Shown in pieces: positions 23,901 through 34,688 of a DNA stretch of 64,000 bases. The notes beneath the pieces are model-generated. The model was not told the origin of the DNA. It saw only the letters and a list, made by a program, of their open reading frames with translations, and made no database searches. The translations under genes were made by a program, and so were the position numbers. Source of the stretch: Cristatella mucedo (taxonomy: Eukaryota > Bryozoa > Phylactolaemata > Cristatellidae); contig WPIO01000072.1 of assembly GCA_009760855.2 (NCBI GenBank), positions 286,001 through 350,000 of the forward strand, written 5' to 3'. Position 1 is the stretch's first letter. Every line of letters begins with the position of its first letter.

Positions 23901-26900
23901 ATTGGAAAGGCTGACTTTCAAAATTGGCTCTGCCAGCATATCTCCAGTTGCATCAGCTCGAAATCTAGGTGTCATATTCAAAAGCGACCTCTCGTTAGAC
24001 GACCACATCAGCTCCACAGTCAAATCTGCCTATTTTCAGCTTCATAACATTGCTAAAATTCGGGCTTGTTTAGATAAGGATACCACGTCCAAGTTGGTCC
24101 ATGCATTCGTGACATCCAGTCTCGACTTCTGCAACTTACTGCTTACTGGCCTACCAGCATGTGCGATCAGGCGATTGCAGCTGGTGCAAAACTCTGCAGC
24201 TAGGCTTGTCTGTCGTGAGCGTCGCAGTTGCCACATTACTCCACTTCTCGCCGACCTTCACTGGCTACCAGTGAGGCAACGGATTGACTTCAAGGTTTTG
24301 TCGCTCACTGTTAGGTCTCTTCATTCTTTGGCTCCAGCCTATCTTTCAGATATACTCCCCAATCAGGCCAAGCATCGTACCACTCGCTTTTCGGAATCCA
24401 ACAGTCTACAAATACCTCGTACAAACTTTAAATCCTTTGGAGACCGTGCATTTAGCTCGTATGCTCCCAAAGCCTGGAACTCTCTCCCGACCTGCGCCAG
24501 AACATCCCCTGACCTGACCACATTTAAAAGAAACTTAAAAACACACCTATTTAGGACAGCATTTAGTGGGTCCCTTTGATTCGTCCTTGATGTGCTTATG
24601 CGTGCTGACACTGTGCATGCTGCCACTAACCACATTTGCATGCTGACCCTGTGCATGTCACCCCTAACCATATTATTCATTTTGTTTGTTTTTCAAGCAT
24701 GATTTTACTTACTATTCTATTGCATATCACTTTGCAGCAAATGTAAAGCGCCTAGAAAGAGATTAAGTTCTCTGAGGGCGCTTTATCAAGTGCAATATTA
24801 TTATTATTATTATTATTATGCAAAGCGCAGCCAAACTGTGACCGCGACGTTCACACGGGACAAAGTAGCCCAGCTGCACAGTGGGAGCTTGAGTGGGTAG
24901 GTAATCCCCAGACAGACTGGCAGCAGCAGAAGAGGTGCGTTCGCTGGGGTACTACACACACCGGGCAGGTACTCTGCTTGCACGCAGGCGCTCGAGCCGC
25001 CGCTGCCGCACACACACCCTTGAAATCGATCTCGCCGTTGCCGTCGGCGTCGAGAAGCTCGACGACGCGAGGCACGAGAGGGTTCTGCTGCAGCTCCGGC
25101 AGCGACATGAACTCGTCAATCGTCAAGGCCCCGGAGCCGTCCAGGTCAAGCTTCTTGAAGCGCTTGCCGAGCCGTCGGATTTCTTCGGCGTCAACTGAGC
25201 ATGGCAGCAGACGGCGCATGCGCGATGCACCCTGCAAGCTGCTCGCGCTTGCTGCAGGCAGCGGCTGTGCATAGGTCTAACTGGTGACACGCCGGGTGCC
25301 TTCTGGCTCAATCATGTAGCGACATATAGATGCAAGCGATCAGCTGGGGCTAACGTTGCCGAGCGGAAGGGCGAGCACCGTCTGCCGAAGGTCGAAAAAG
25401 ATGCCCGCCAAGACGACATTGCACACGGTAAAAATCGCGTTCCAGCGGCCAAGGCAGGCCACTTAGCAGCCGCTCAAGCAGCAGCCGGTAAACGAAAGAA
25501 GACGTGTCACGACAGGAAGCGAGCCTGGGGTGGTGGCAGTGCCTTACACGACAGGAAGAACTACCGACTGGCTCTTTGTGCTAAATAAGACCCCTACCCC
25601 CATGCAACCGCTACTGAGTCGGCATCGGAGGTCTCACATGGAGAAACATGCAAGATGCACCGCCGGGTCACCCTCAAGCCAGCCATGGCTGGATGGAGGA
25701 TGCATGACTGACTGACTGACGACGACTAGCTGGCAGCCAGCAGCCACTCAGGCTAACGAGGTGCACTCGTGTCACATGCAGGAGATTAATGAGCGGCTGA
25801 GGACTGACACAAGCAATTAAAACCACGGGCGAGATGCATCGAGAGCCGTGGACATTAGTGCTGTCAGAACAGACTACTACACAAACTGGGCATCAAATCG
25901 TCAGCAACGAGCAAATACAACAAAGGGCAGGTGAAATAACTGGAATCTGCTCAAGCCTAATGCCAAAAGCTGCAACAGCTCACAGCTCCTCGAAAACAAA
26001 GTGTGGGCGTCAATGTCGGTAATTTTTACTCTAACCAGCAAATGTAAAGCACCTAGAAAGAGATTGAGTTCTCTGAGGGCGCTTTATCAAGTGCACTATT
26101 ATTATGCTCCGTAAGCAATAACGACATCTTAGGATTGTTGGCAGACACACATACCTACACATACAGCAGCAACCTGCATAGGCATTTGCAAGCATCGTGG
26201 ACTTCTGAGCTTCTTATACTGTGAGTTCACCCAGGAAGGAACTGGGCTGCACGAAGGAAAGCCTTCGCCTTACTATTGGATTCGGAACTGCTAAGAACTT
26301 CTCACCGAATTAAACTGGAAAGAGGGTCACACAGATGAAAGCACTCGCCTTGCCCTTCTGCAGACACGCTGAGTAGATAAAATGCATCTGTGACTCAAAC
26401 GAGCCTACAGTTCGGGAAAACGAAACGACGGCCGAACGGATTTAAAAACAAGGTATCGCGCGATCTATGATGACCTGGGTACCCTAACCTGGCAAGCAGG
26501 TCACACATCCCAACGAACGATAACAACGATCAGCTCCAAAAACCAGCTGACGCCACCCCCCCCCCGTCGGTACGTGCTGACTTCATTAGGCACATTGCGA
26601 ATACCTATAGCATAAGCGAAACTTACAATTTGAAACCAGCTCCAGCGGAAGAGATGATTCGTTGCCCTGAAAGATGTAGATTTGTTAAAAAACGCTGGAC
26701 CACCGAAATGCTCCTTACGGCTGCACTAGCGGCGCTGGCTTCATTCAAATCAATAGCTCCATGTTTATGTACGATGAAATACAAACGGAGCACAGCTACC
26801 TGCTACAAGTGCATACCTACGCGAAGCTGATATACACTATTTTAGCCAAGTAGCGCTTGTAGTAGGCAGCACCAGCAGCACACAGTATCAGCAGCACGCG

Positions 26901-27000
26901 TTAAGCAGGTTTTAAAGATCTGGGGATGTCCAGGTGGAAGCAGAGAAACGCAACTATACGCTACAACAGCAGGTTATTAATAGCTACCGAATCATACCAT
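17819..27000 (-). CDS. PPP3R1: Calcineurin subunit B (PP2B regulatory subunit), six exons
   Basis: Calcium-binding regulatory subunit of the Ser/Thr phosphatase calcineurin: with calmodulin it activates the catalytic A subunit in the cytosol. Exons, 5' to 3' on the minus strand: tentative ATG-only exon 26998-27000; 26627-26666; 25018-25194; 19967-20026; 19460-19644; 17819-17866 (stop TGA). All internal junctions are GT-AG and phases agree. The product is 170 aa, the usual length. The N-terminus is Met-Gly-Asn, the myristoylation signal. Four canonical EF-hand loops: 31-42 ([12 protein letters not shown]), 63-74 ([12 protein letters not shown]), 100-111 ([12 protein letters not shown]), 141-152 ([12 protein letters not shown]). 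The C-terminus reads [13 protein letters not shown]. Only the first exon is uncertain: ATG|GTATGA at 27000 is the best candidate, and one-codon first exons fit the family as I recall it. Introns hold LINE-A, SINE2 and a broken repetitive gene. Confidence 0.93.
18050..18834 (+). pseudogene. Broken copy of an unnamed repetitive animal gene family
   Basis: Seen: successive protein-like pieces in shifting plus-strand frames: [14 protein letters not shown] from 18050, then [17 protein letters not shown] near 18160, [11 protein letters not shown] and [21 protein letters not shown] (18298-18436), then [20 protein letters not shown] after a (GA)n run, then a [18 protein letters not shown]-like segment to about 18834. 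From memory these pieces match, in order, the middle and C-terminal part of a multi-copy predicted protein found in arthropods, cnidarians and some vertebrates ([35 protein letters not shown] motifs). Its function is unknown to me. Several frameshifts and the GA tract show it is dead. It lies antisense in the last intron of calcineurin B. Confidence 0.6.
18576..18666. repeat. (GA)n microsatellite, about 90 bp
   Basis: Uninterrupted GA dinucleotides, inside the broken repetitive gene in the last intron of calcineurin B. Confidence 0.95.
19078..19153 (+). mobile_element. Short LINE-A remnant
   Basis: ACCGGCTACCCATTACGTAG and TTGTCACTCACTTTTAGGTA correspond to the HWLPVKQR...LSLTFRSL codons. 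Confidence 0.45.
20235..20395 (+). mobile_element. LINE-A 3' tail
   Basis: The 3' UTR from CCCCTAACCATATTATTC through the GCGCCTAGAAAGAGATTAAG module to the (TTA)n tail, nearly identical to the 24.6-24.8 kb copy. Confidence 0.8.
20400..20475 (-). mobile_element. SINE1/LINE tail fragment
   Basis: A reverse-complemented tail module (TTTGTATAGCATCCTAAGAG ... CATAGGCACTTTAT) just after a forward LINE-A tail. Confidence 0.45.
20466..20613 (+). mobile_element. SINE2 copy (diverged head)
   Basis: GCAGTGGGCGATCC, AAGTGGTGATAGCC and GAGGCTGTTAAATCAGCTAA match 43739-43925. The B-box region (GGGTTTCAATATT) is degraded. Confidence 0.65.
20893..20966. repeat. (GA)n-rich microsatellite
   Basis: GA dinucleotides with occasional AAAG interruptions. 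Confidence 0.9.
21077..21180 (-). mobile_element. LINE-type 3' tail fragment
   Basis: AATAATAATAAAAATT followed by a reverse-complemented tail (GAGAACTTAATCTCTTTC ... GGCACTTTATA). Confidence 0.55.
22193..24829 (+). mobile_element. LINE-A, 2.6-kb 5'-truncated copy, near-identical to the intact one
   Basis: Lies in a calcineurin B intron, antisense to that gene. Similarity to the intact copy begins at about 22193 inside the endonuclease domain and runs to the (TTA)n tail. Two overlapping frames, 22188-23330 and 23134-24579, split the protein: at about 23134 a 2-bp loss relative to the other copy (ATTAATATGTC versus ATTAATGTC) breaks the frame. The second frame carries the whole RT with YADD. 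A short ATGCA at both edges may be the target duplication. High similarity to 11191-14290 means recent insertion, or gene conversion between copies. Confidence 0.9.
26035..26105 (+). mobile_element. LINE-A 3' tail fragment
   Basis: CCAGCAAATGTAAAGCACCT, the paired tail module and a short TTATTA end; nothing upstream of the tail is present. It lies in the intron between calcineurin B exons 2 and 3. Confidence 0.7.
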
Positions 27001-27326
27001 TTTGCCGTTCTACGTATGATCGCTGCTTTCGTATGTACGACCGCCGTCTATAATGACATGACTAGTAAGAATCTCAGCAGATCTCGACTTCGCAGCTCAG
27101 GCGAAAGGCCCTCTGATGTGTGGTTGGATACCCATGCCCTAAGCCAGCTCGGTCATAGTCGCACATTCATAACAACTAGATTAATTGAAAATAAACTAAA
27201 TAATTATTATTTTTTATTAAAAGTAATAATCCGAGTGCTAGTGGCATTGGCACTAAAAGCCATAGGGTTAACTTGCAGGGTACATCAGCGTGCGTGTGCC
27301 GGCGGAAGTCCTTTCTGACCGGTGCC
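27001..27326. promoter_or_regulatory. Shared divergent promoter region of calcineurin B and eEF1G
   Basis: About 0.33 kb between the tentative calcineurin B ATG (minus) and the eEF1G ATG (plus). It contains a strongly AT-rich middle (about 27180-27235). A CCTTTCT tract at 27310-27316 just upstream of the eEF1G ATG could be a 5'-TOP type start, as expected for translation-factor mRNAs; that is inference. Confidence 0.5.
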
Positions 27327-30300
27327 ATGGCCGACGGTGTACGTAGACTGCATATGCCGTGTTAATCGCTTTGTTGTGCTGGCATCATCGTTCCTTCGCA
27401 GAGAAGTCCAAGCACACACTACTTATGAAGTTGCCGCGCAAGTTAATGTTGAATTCTTTTCGTAGACCGCTTCGCCCTTGTTTCGGCGCTTGTGGACTTG
27501 TCACGTACGATTTCTTTTACAGACTCTCTACACGTACCCGGAAAGCTTTCGGGCTTACAAGCCACAGATCGCGGCCCGCTTTAGCGGCTACCCGCTGAAG
27601 GTAGTATCGCAGCCGCCAGATTTTGAGCTTGGCGTCACCAACAAGACAGACGGTTTCTTGAAGAAGTTCCCCTTTGGAAAGGTAACCGTGGAAGACTGGT
27701 AAATTCTGTTCGCATGCTTTCCGCCTGCCATTCGTTGTGATTATTCGACCCTACTTTATTAATCTTTGCCGAGTGTACGCTCCGCAACGCTCGACTGCGA
27801 TATCCCGCCTGGCATCGGGGGTCACTCAGCTAACGCTTGCGCGTCCAGGTGCCGGCGTTTGAGAGCAGCAATGGTCTTTATCTGAATGAGTCCAACGCTA
27901 TTGCCTACTATGGTAAGTGAATGCGCAACTAAACGCGAAGCAGTGTACATGTGTCGTAGGCTGCCGCCTGTTTGCGCTGCCTGCTCTTTTATTACAAAAT
28001 GACGAACGGCAGCGGAGCTGCTCAACGATTAGGCCGACTTTATAGTCAAGCAGGCTGTGCGCCCTTGCTATTATAATATTGTCAACCTTAGTCTAGCTAT
28101 TTGTATCTCCATGACCTACCCCTGTCAGTTCATTAAGCCGCAGAGCGCCGCCGTGTTAGCTAGCCGCCGGCAGCGTCAGACTGCTCATCCTTGCAGTGGC
28201 CAACGAGGCCATGCGTGGCAAGACGGCTGCGGAGGCAGCACAAGTACTGCAGTGGGTCAACTTTGCTGATAACGAAATACTGCCAGCTGCGTCCACCTGG
28301 GTGTTTCCATGTCTGGGTGCCTTGCAGTACAACAAGCAGGTAGGCATACACTTTTTTGTCTTTGTCGGGGTCGTTGCATATTAAACCCACGTATATAAGC
28401 ATTCGTCAGCCTATGCATATGTATAAGCAGAAGAATGGGTGCTGCTGTGCTTACCTTTTATCGCTTGGCTGGTAGCTCTTGACGATATCAGTGACAAAGA
28501 ATTTAAAAGCTAATGACTTACACCAATCTCTAAACAGACTGCGCCCGTATGTTTTAGAATACCGACAAAGCCAAGGATGAGATCAAGGCTGCTCTGGCCG
28601 TGCTCAACGAGCATCTGTTGACAAGGACGTTCCTTGTTGGTGAGAGAATAACATTGGCCGACATCAGCGTTGCCTCAAATCTGGTGTTGCTCTACCGGCT
28701 GGTGAGCATTTCGAGGTGGCTTTTCGTAATGGGCTCTTTTGCTTTACCCTCCTTTCACTGTGTGCTGTACAAATGCTTGGCAGTGCGCACTACTCAGGAG
28801 GCACATTAAGAGGTTCTATCTCAACGTCTGAATAGCTATGCATGCATTCAGTCGTCCATTATGACCCGACACTGTTGGTTAGTCTGAACACGTTGAGGTC
28901 TGCAGTTATCGAAGCTGGGTGGGTTTCTGTTTGTTGCTACCGATGGTTTGTGTCTACCTGCAGGTTCTGGATGCTGACTTCAGGAAGCCCTTCCAGAACG
29001 TCAACCGATGGTTTCTCACGATTGCGAATCAAGAGCATGTCAAAGGCGTGATAGGCGAACTCAAGCTTTGTGAGCAGATGGCTCAATTTGACGGTAGGCT
29101 GAAGCTTTGGCTCCAAATTTGTTGCTGGTTTGCTTTATTGTTCAAGTCATCTGAATTCAGTTTGTTGGTTTTAGCAAAGAAATTTGCCGAGTTATCTGGT
29201 GGCGGAGCCAAGGAGGCTGCTAAAGAAAAAAAGCCCAAGGAACCAAAGGAAGAGCGAAAGCAAAAGAAAGCTGGTGAAGCCAAGGCTGAGGCTCCGAAAA
29301 AACCAGCACCGAAGCACGAGGTGAGCTGCACAGTGACGACTGGTCTGGCGCTTGGTACTGCTTACATCTACATTGGCGAACGTTCGGGCTCGAGATGCCA
29401 CAAAACTTAAAATGCAGGGATTTGTTGATAGTATGTTGGTGGAAGCACCAGTTACATAACCCAAAATTCCATTTGCTCTAACGAGCAACTTGACGGTTGA
29501 TCCTTCCAAAATCTGTGAGCAAATTTTTCTTAGAGGCCACGTGGCCAATCTGATGCTAGCAACAAATCAGACAATTTCTCGTGTCTCAAGCAAGTACGTT
29601 TGCTATTGTTAATTAGTCGTCATCGTTGCTCCCTGACCAGCATTCCCAGTGCATGTCGGCCTCTTTCAAAGGCATGTCTGTAGCTTCACCTGCAGACGTG
29701 TAAGAACGAGAGGCATAACATCAGAATCTAGATGTGCATGCAGCACCGTGCATTGTTTCTGTGCTGTAGCATCTGGTCTAACAGTTAATCTTTCTTTCTG
29801 ACCTGTTGCTCGGCATGTACTGTTTAGCGGGTTGCTAATGTTGCACTGCTACTCCTTAGGAACCAGAAGAGGAAGCAGAAGAGATCACCGAAAAGCCTGT
29901 TAAGGATCCATTTGCTTTGATGCCCAAAGGAACCTTTGTTATGGACGCATGGAAGAAAACCTATTCCAATAATGACACCGTTACTGTTGCTCTGCCATAC
30001 TTGTGGGCAAATTTTGATCCTGAGCATTACTCTGTTTGGTACTGCGAGTACAAGTATCCCGAGGAGCTAAAGGCCGTGTTCATGAGTTGTAATGCCATCA
30101 CGGGTAAGCACGTTGACCTGTATTTATATGCGTTTGCTTCGATCATCAGAAACGTCGCTGGTCAAAAGGCTTGAACGTTACTGTGCTTAGTCTTTTGGCC
30201 TGCTGACGATAAAACTGCTGGTGATAGCATCATTTTTTTATATCTTTTTGCCTTGTAGCGTCAACCCAAATACGTCAGTTGAGTACCTTACCTTATGTGC

Positions 30301-31047
30301 ATGTAGGTTTGTGATCTGTCCCTACTTTGGTTTGTGATCTGTCCCTACTATCACAGGCCATGTGATCTCTAAAATCCTTATATATCTATATCAGCTAAGC
30401 ACTTGTGAATTTAAGAAAATTGTCCATGTTTTGAGATAAGTTCTTGCTTGTTCCAGCCGACCCCTGACTAGACAGCTGTCACTTGTGATTATTCGTATTG
30501 ATTGCATTTTCTGTATCACTTAAAATGATGGTGCCATATTACATCAGTTCACAAAAGTTTGGCCCAAACTTTCCAAGCCTAGCAGGAGTGATCTCAAATG
30601 TACGACAAGCTAAATTTGTATCAATTGCATGGTTTGCATGCTTCATAAACAGGGTTTATATAATGAAATTGTTTACATTGACAGGATTTTACCAGCGCCT
30701 TGACCGATTGCGAAAGTACGCCTTTGCCAGCATGATACTTTTCGGCGAGGACAATAATAGCACAATTTCTGGAGTTTTTATTTGGCTAGGACATGAGCTG
30801 GCATTCACCGTAAGTTTAAACAGCTTTCACAGCATACTTAATCGTTATTTGTTACTATTAGTACCATGAAGTATATACCTTTTTGCCGTTGCAGTTGGAT
30901 GATGACATTGGTGAGGGATACGATGTCTTCAACTGGACTAAGTTGGATTACAGCAACCCAGATGTCAAGACTAAAATCGCTGAATATTTTTCATGGGTTG
31001 GCAACTTCGATGGCAAGCATTTCAACCAGGGAAAGATCTTTAAGTAA
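27327..31047 (+). CDS. EEF1G: Elongation factor 1-gamma (eEF1G), complete, ten exons
   Basis: Structural subunit of the eEF1B guanine-nucleotide exchange complex, which recharges eEF1A with GTP during translation in the cytosol. Exons: 27327-27338, 27523-27681, 27849-27912, 28197-28339, 28558-28701, 28964-29093, 29175-29320, 29860-30103, 30685-30809, 30895-31047. All junctions are GT-AG with matching phases; the product is 439 aa (family about 430-440). Residues 1-80 are the GST-N-like domain ([18 protein letters not shown]), about 90-210 the GST-C-like domain ([25 protein letters not shown]), 219-275 a Lys/Glu-rich linker, and about 276-439 the conserved C-terminal domain ([35 protein letters not shown], ending HFNQGKIFK). 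A segment before the C-terminus ([14 protein letters not shown]) differs from the usual SPDWQ-type wording. The start gives the expected MA-x-GTLYTYPE N-terminus, split after codon 4 by the first intron. Confidence 0.97.
30305..30350. repeat. 22-24 bp tandem duplication in eEF1G intron 8
   Basis: GGTTTGTGATCTGTCCCTAC occurs twice in succession. Confidence 0.8.
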
Positions 31048-31112
31048 ACAATTGCGGTTAAATCGGAGGTTGTGGCATAAGGAGCAAACAAGCACCAACT
31101 TAAGTTATTATA

Positions 31113-31118
31113 AATAAA
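31113..31118 (+). terminator. Polyadenylation signal of eEF1G
   Basis: AATAAA 66 nt after the stop codon. A second AATAAA at 31220-31225 is an alternative. Confidence 0.65.
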
Positions 31119-31225
31119 TTCATTGCAGATGTGGCTGATGCAGTTAGTACTGATGTGGGTCAAGGTACTTCTTACGAATCAGATTTTTCTGTTTTTCCTG
31201 TATGCACGAGTACGATATGAATAAA

Positions 31226-31859
31226 TGTCGTGTGAATTTTGATGGCTACATTATTACTCATGTTTAAAATAGCAGAAATTCCAACTACCTGTCATTGCAG
31301 CCATTTTCAAGGTGATATTAACGCCGGACAGTATTTGTGAAGCATAAGGTATGGTAGTCTCGGACCAATATGAAAGTAATCCATGACTTAAAATTAAATA
31401 ATACGCGTAGACAGCTATACTGGTGACAGGTCGGTGTGAGGAAGTGGTACGGCTAATGAGCTGCCGAGGCTGCCTAAAAAGTGGCCATGTGCCGGTCCCA
31501 AGTGGCAAGTCTGCACCAAGAGGTACTGCAGGAATGCCCAAGTAGGGACAGACTCGGGACTACCTGCCACAATCCTTTGCGATGTTGAGAATGCGAATGA
31601 TGATCCGTTAACCACGGCGCATGTGTCATGACAGATACTGGTTAAACTAGTTATACGAAGCATGCCGTCGGGATTTCCGGCTCTTTAACTTTAATAGATA
31701 ACGATCTGAAAAGTCAGCGTAAGTACCGAAAGAGGAAGACAAAGTAGCTCCATATCAAAACTTGAAAACCGGCAAATAATTTTCTAGCCGGGTTTTAGGA
31801 CTAAACGCTCAGCGCTCAGCATTACGACCTTTTAAGGAACGTCTAGTTTTTCGCTACCT
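31226..31859. other. No gene recognised
   Basis: Intergenic sequence after eEF1G; short frames without motifs. Confidence 0.4.
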
Positions 31860-32065
31860 GTTCGGATAAACGGGCCTCCGGCTTCTGTCTGGATTTTCCC
31901 GAACAAGCAAGTACTCGCTTATTTAATCGGCACATCTGTATAGCAGCAGAAGAGCACCAGAAAGCTACCACTTGCAGCGGCATTATAGGATTGCCCAACC
32001 CAGGATTCGAACCCACTACCGAGGTCATGAAGATCAGCGGCCTTACCTAGCGTGCTATAACGGCT
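31860..32065 (-). mobile_element. SINE2 copy, minus orientation
   Basis: Read on the minus strand: a head with ATAGCACGCTAGGTAAGG, a B box GGTTCGAATCC, then TGGGCAATCC, GCTGCAAGTGGTAG and GCTCTTCTGCTGCTATACAG. It matches SINE2 throughout. Confidence 0.7.
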
Positions 32066-32225
32066 TACCTGATAGTTGAGGAGGTAAGGCCTCTCTTTTC
32101 TCGTGAGGTTGTGGGTTCAAATCGTGCAGTGGCCGATCCTTTACTGCCAACCGCAAGCCTTGGCAGAAAAAATGCCAAGGCTGTTCTGCCATTAAATAAA
32201 TGAGGCTGGAAAACAGCCGAAGACT
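32066..32225 (+). mobile_element. SINE2 copy, plus orientation
   Basis: Head to head with its neighbour: B box GGTTCAAATC, GTGGCCGATCCTTTACTGCC, a short internal duplication of the GCCAAGGC segment, then ATGAGGCTGGAAAACAGCC. The inverted pair could fold. Confidence 0.65.
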
Positions 32226-32526
32226 AGGGATTTGCTATTTGTACTGAGAAGGTAAGTGAGCAGTGAACTCATTTCCGGGCTTAATGCTAATACCAGGAGA
32301 GCGAGTAAGCTACGCTCTAAACTAGTTTGATTTTTAGATGCTCACCTTACGACTATTGTTTATAGGCAGGGTTTTACTGGAATTTAGATTGACTTAACAT
32401 GTTGGAAGCTACATTTGCAATTTTATGTACGTGCTTTGTTAATAGTTGGTATGCATTAATCGTTAATTCCAATCTAGTCCATAATTAAGTTATAAAAGAA
32501 CACGAGTTGTTAGCGTGTAGTTTTTA

Positions 32527-32680
32527 GCTGGGCTGGGTCGCTACATTAACACCGACCGGTTTAGTCAGAGGACTAATGTGCTCGAATTCGATCGAGGTCG
32601 TGGGCTCGAGACCAGTGGTAAACGTGAAGCTCGACGATACAGAGTAAGTCCTCTTGGGGCGCTATACAGGGGAATTTTAT
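32527..32680 (+). mobile_element. SINE1 copy
   Basis: GCTGGGTCGCTACATTAAC head, GGTCGTGGGCTCGAGACC B-box region, tail AGTCCTCTTGGGGCGCTATA. Confidence 0.6.
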
Positions 32681-34560
32681 AAATACGGCATTTATTTTCA
32701 AAATGCATTGAAATTGTCATTAACGCAAGCGGCGTCAATTATTAGTGGTTTTTAAAGCGCTTCCTTGGTTAACAGCCGTTTAGATGCGGGCCCCCAATTA
32801 ATCGTATTCATCATGCTAGAGAGTTCTTACTTTAATATTTGTGATCCTTCCAAAAACGTTTTCAGCTCGTCCGTAATCCGAACTTCTAATGCTGAGGTTG
32901 CTGAATATCCCCGCCTGCTTAAAAAGAGAGTCATAGTAACTCCCGAAGCTTACCTTCGCCCGACCGAGAAAGTGCGAAGCAGCGATATCCATCCGATTTC
33001 TATCTTGTCAGATTTCCTGCTGGAAAAGTTTATGGAAGGGTCTGCTCAAACTACGACTAGGACTAGGATGTTCTCACGGTTTGCAATAAATAGTTGGATA
33101 GATCGGGCGTCTGACGGCTAAGAGGAGGCGCACCGGTTCTTGGAGCCTAGCGAGCGGCCCTCGGAAATCTGGGACGTCTCGGCCGCAGATGTATATACGT
33201 CAGCGCGGAAGTTAGCCCAACGGAGGTCGGACCTGCCCTTGCGGCAGCTGGTTCCGGCATTCGCAATCCAGAGGATCGCTGGCCGGCCCGACGCGAAATG
33301 CTAATCAATTGGCTGAGCACGCGCATCCCTCCGAAAGCCTCCAGTGCTGCTAATTACTCAGTTCAGCAGCGACGGTCGTGCTAGAATGCATGCGCACCTA
33401 GTACATCCGGAGCGAGACGCATCGGCATTCGACGAAAAGGCGGCCGCATACCCGCAGCCGACTCTGCGCAGCAGCTACCCAGGAGGCAGCAACCGAGAAT
33501 TCGCTCGCCCGTCGAGGAAGTCGGCGCGATGGTCCGGTCTCGAAGATTAATAGACCCATCGGTGCGAGCGTCGATAATCAAAATGCCAGCCCATACCTGA
33601 GCAGCGGTATCGCTGAAATTCGATACGGCCCGGCGTGCGCCACCGAAGTCGGACGGCGGAAATCGCATTCAGGTGCTCGATTAGGCTCCCAGAGAGACCG
33701 GTAAGTAAGCCTACTCACGAGCTCTGCCGCCCACGAGGCTCGCTGGCCCCGGCGCTGCTGATGCTGCTGCTTCGGCTTCGGCAGCCGCCGCCACCGAGGA
33801 GCGCTGCTGGGGCGATAAACGGCAGCGAAAGATACGCCGCTCGTAGAGAACGGAGCTTTTCGTTCTGCTCCCCGCACGCCTAGCCGAGCGGGGCAGTGAG
33901 TGCCCGGCAGCCTCAGCGGCTATAGAGGCATTCCGTAGCGTATATCACCGGGCAGCCAGAGGCAATGCCGATGAGCAGAGGCGCCAATCTGGCTCTGTCG
34001 GTCCATGTGGGCAGCGGCCGGGGGGGGGGGGTTGTGGGCGAATGAGGTTAAACCGAGCTATTCAAAGGCATAGTCCGATACGAAACCAGAAGAGCACTGG
34101 AAGCTATATGCACGACGCCAGCTGTGGCCCCGCGGCTCGAGATTGTTTGCAGGACGCAGCCAGAAAGTTCGAAAGCCGATAATCACCCGTTACTTCCGCA
34201 GACGGCCGAGTTGCGTGAGGTTCCAGCAGTTCGCCACTTTGTTTCACTTCCTCCCAGCCTGCTCTTCCTGTACTCTCCCCACCTCTCTCGCTTCATGCCC
34301 TTCGCTTGCTGTCACTAGATTCCTGCCCCGAGCACTTCGCCACTTGTATGGGGTGCTAGCACCAGCAAGGCAAAGTAAAATCTTTGCAGCACTTAACTGC
34401 ACAGTAATAATAGGCGAGAATGGCAACGGTAATAAATTTGTATGGCGAGGATGACAACGAACGAACGATATGACGCTAGATCGTGCCATATTTTTTGCCG
34501 TTCGGGACTCGTGGCGCGCTGAACGCGTTCAGCTGTTATATCAAATTAAAAAGAATATAT
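32681..34560. other. Unassigned; GC-rich with a strong orphan splice donor
   Basis: 33120-34050 is GC-rich and CpG-dense. GACCG|GTAAGTAAG at about 33700 is a consensus donor preceded by open frames, so an untranslated first exon is possible. Homopolymer G run near 34020-34030. No protein is recognised. Confidence 0.3.
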
Positions 34561-34688
34561 GTAATTCATTTGTATGGCGCCTTAAGTGAACTGGATCTCT
34601 ATTCAGGCCCTTCACATATGCCAAAGGGCTCGAGCCCTCGACCTTGGTCAGGGCGAGTACCTTGACTACTGGGCCAAACCAGCGTGGC
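34561..34688 (-). mobile_element. SINE1 copy
   Basis: ATTCATTTGTATGGCGCCTT ... CCTTCACATATGCCAAAGGG ... GGGCCAAACCAGCGTGGC; close to 5041-5180. Confidence 0.75.

Noticed and set aside
22188-24579. Two host genes in the calcineurin B intron
   Set aside because: Both frames are parts of one LINE-A copy separated by a 2-bp loss.
29083-29331. Minus-strand frame over eEF1G exon 7
   Set aside because: Complement of the Lys-rich eEF1G linker.
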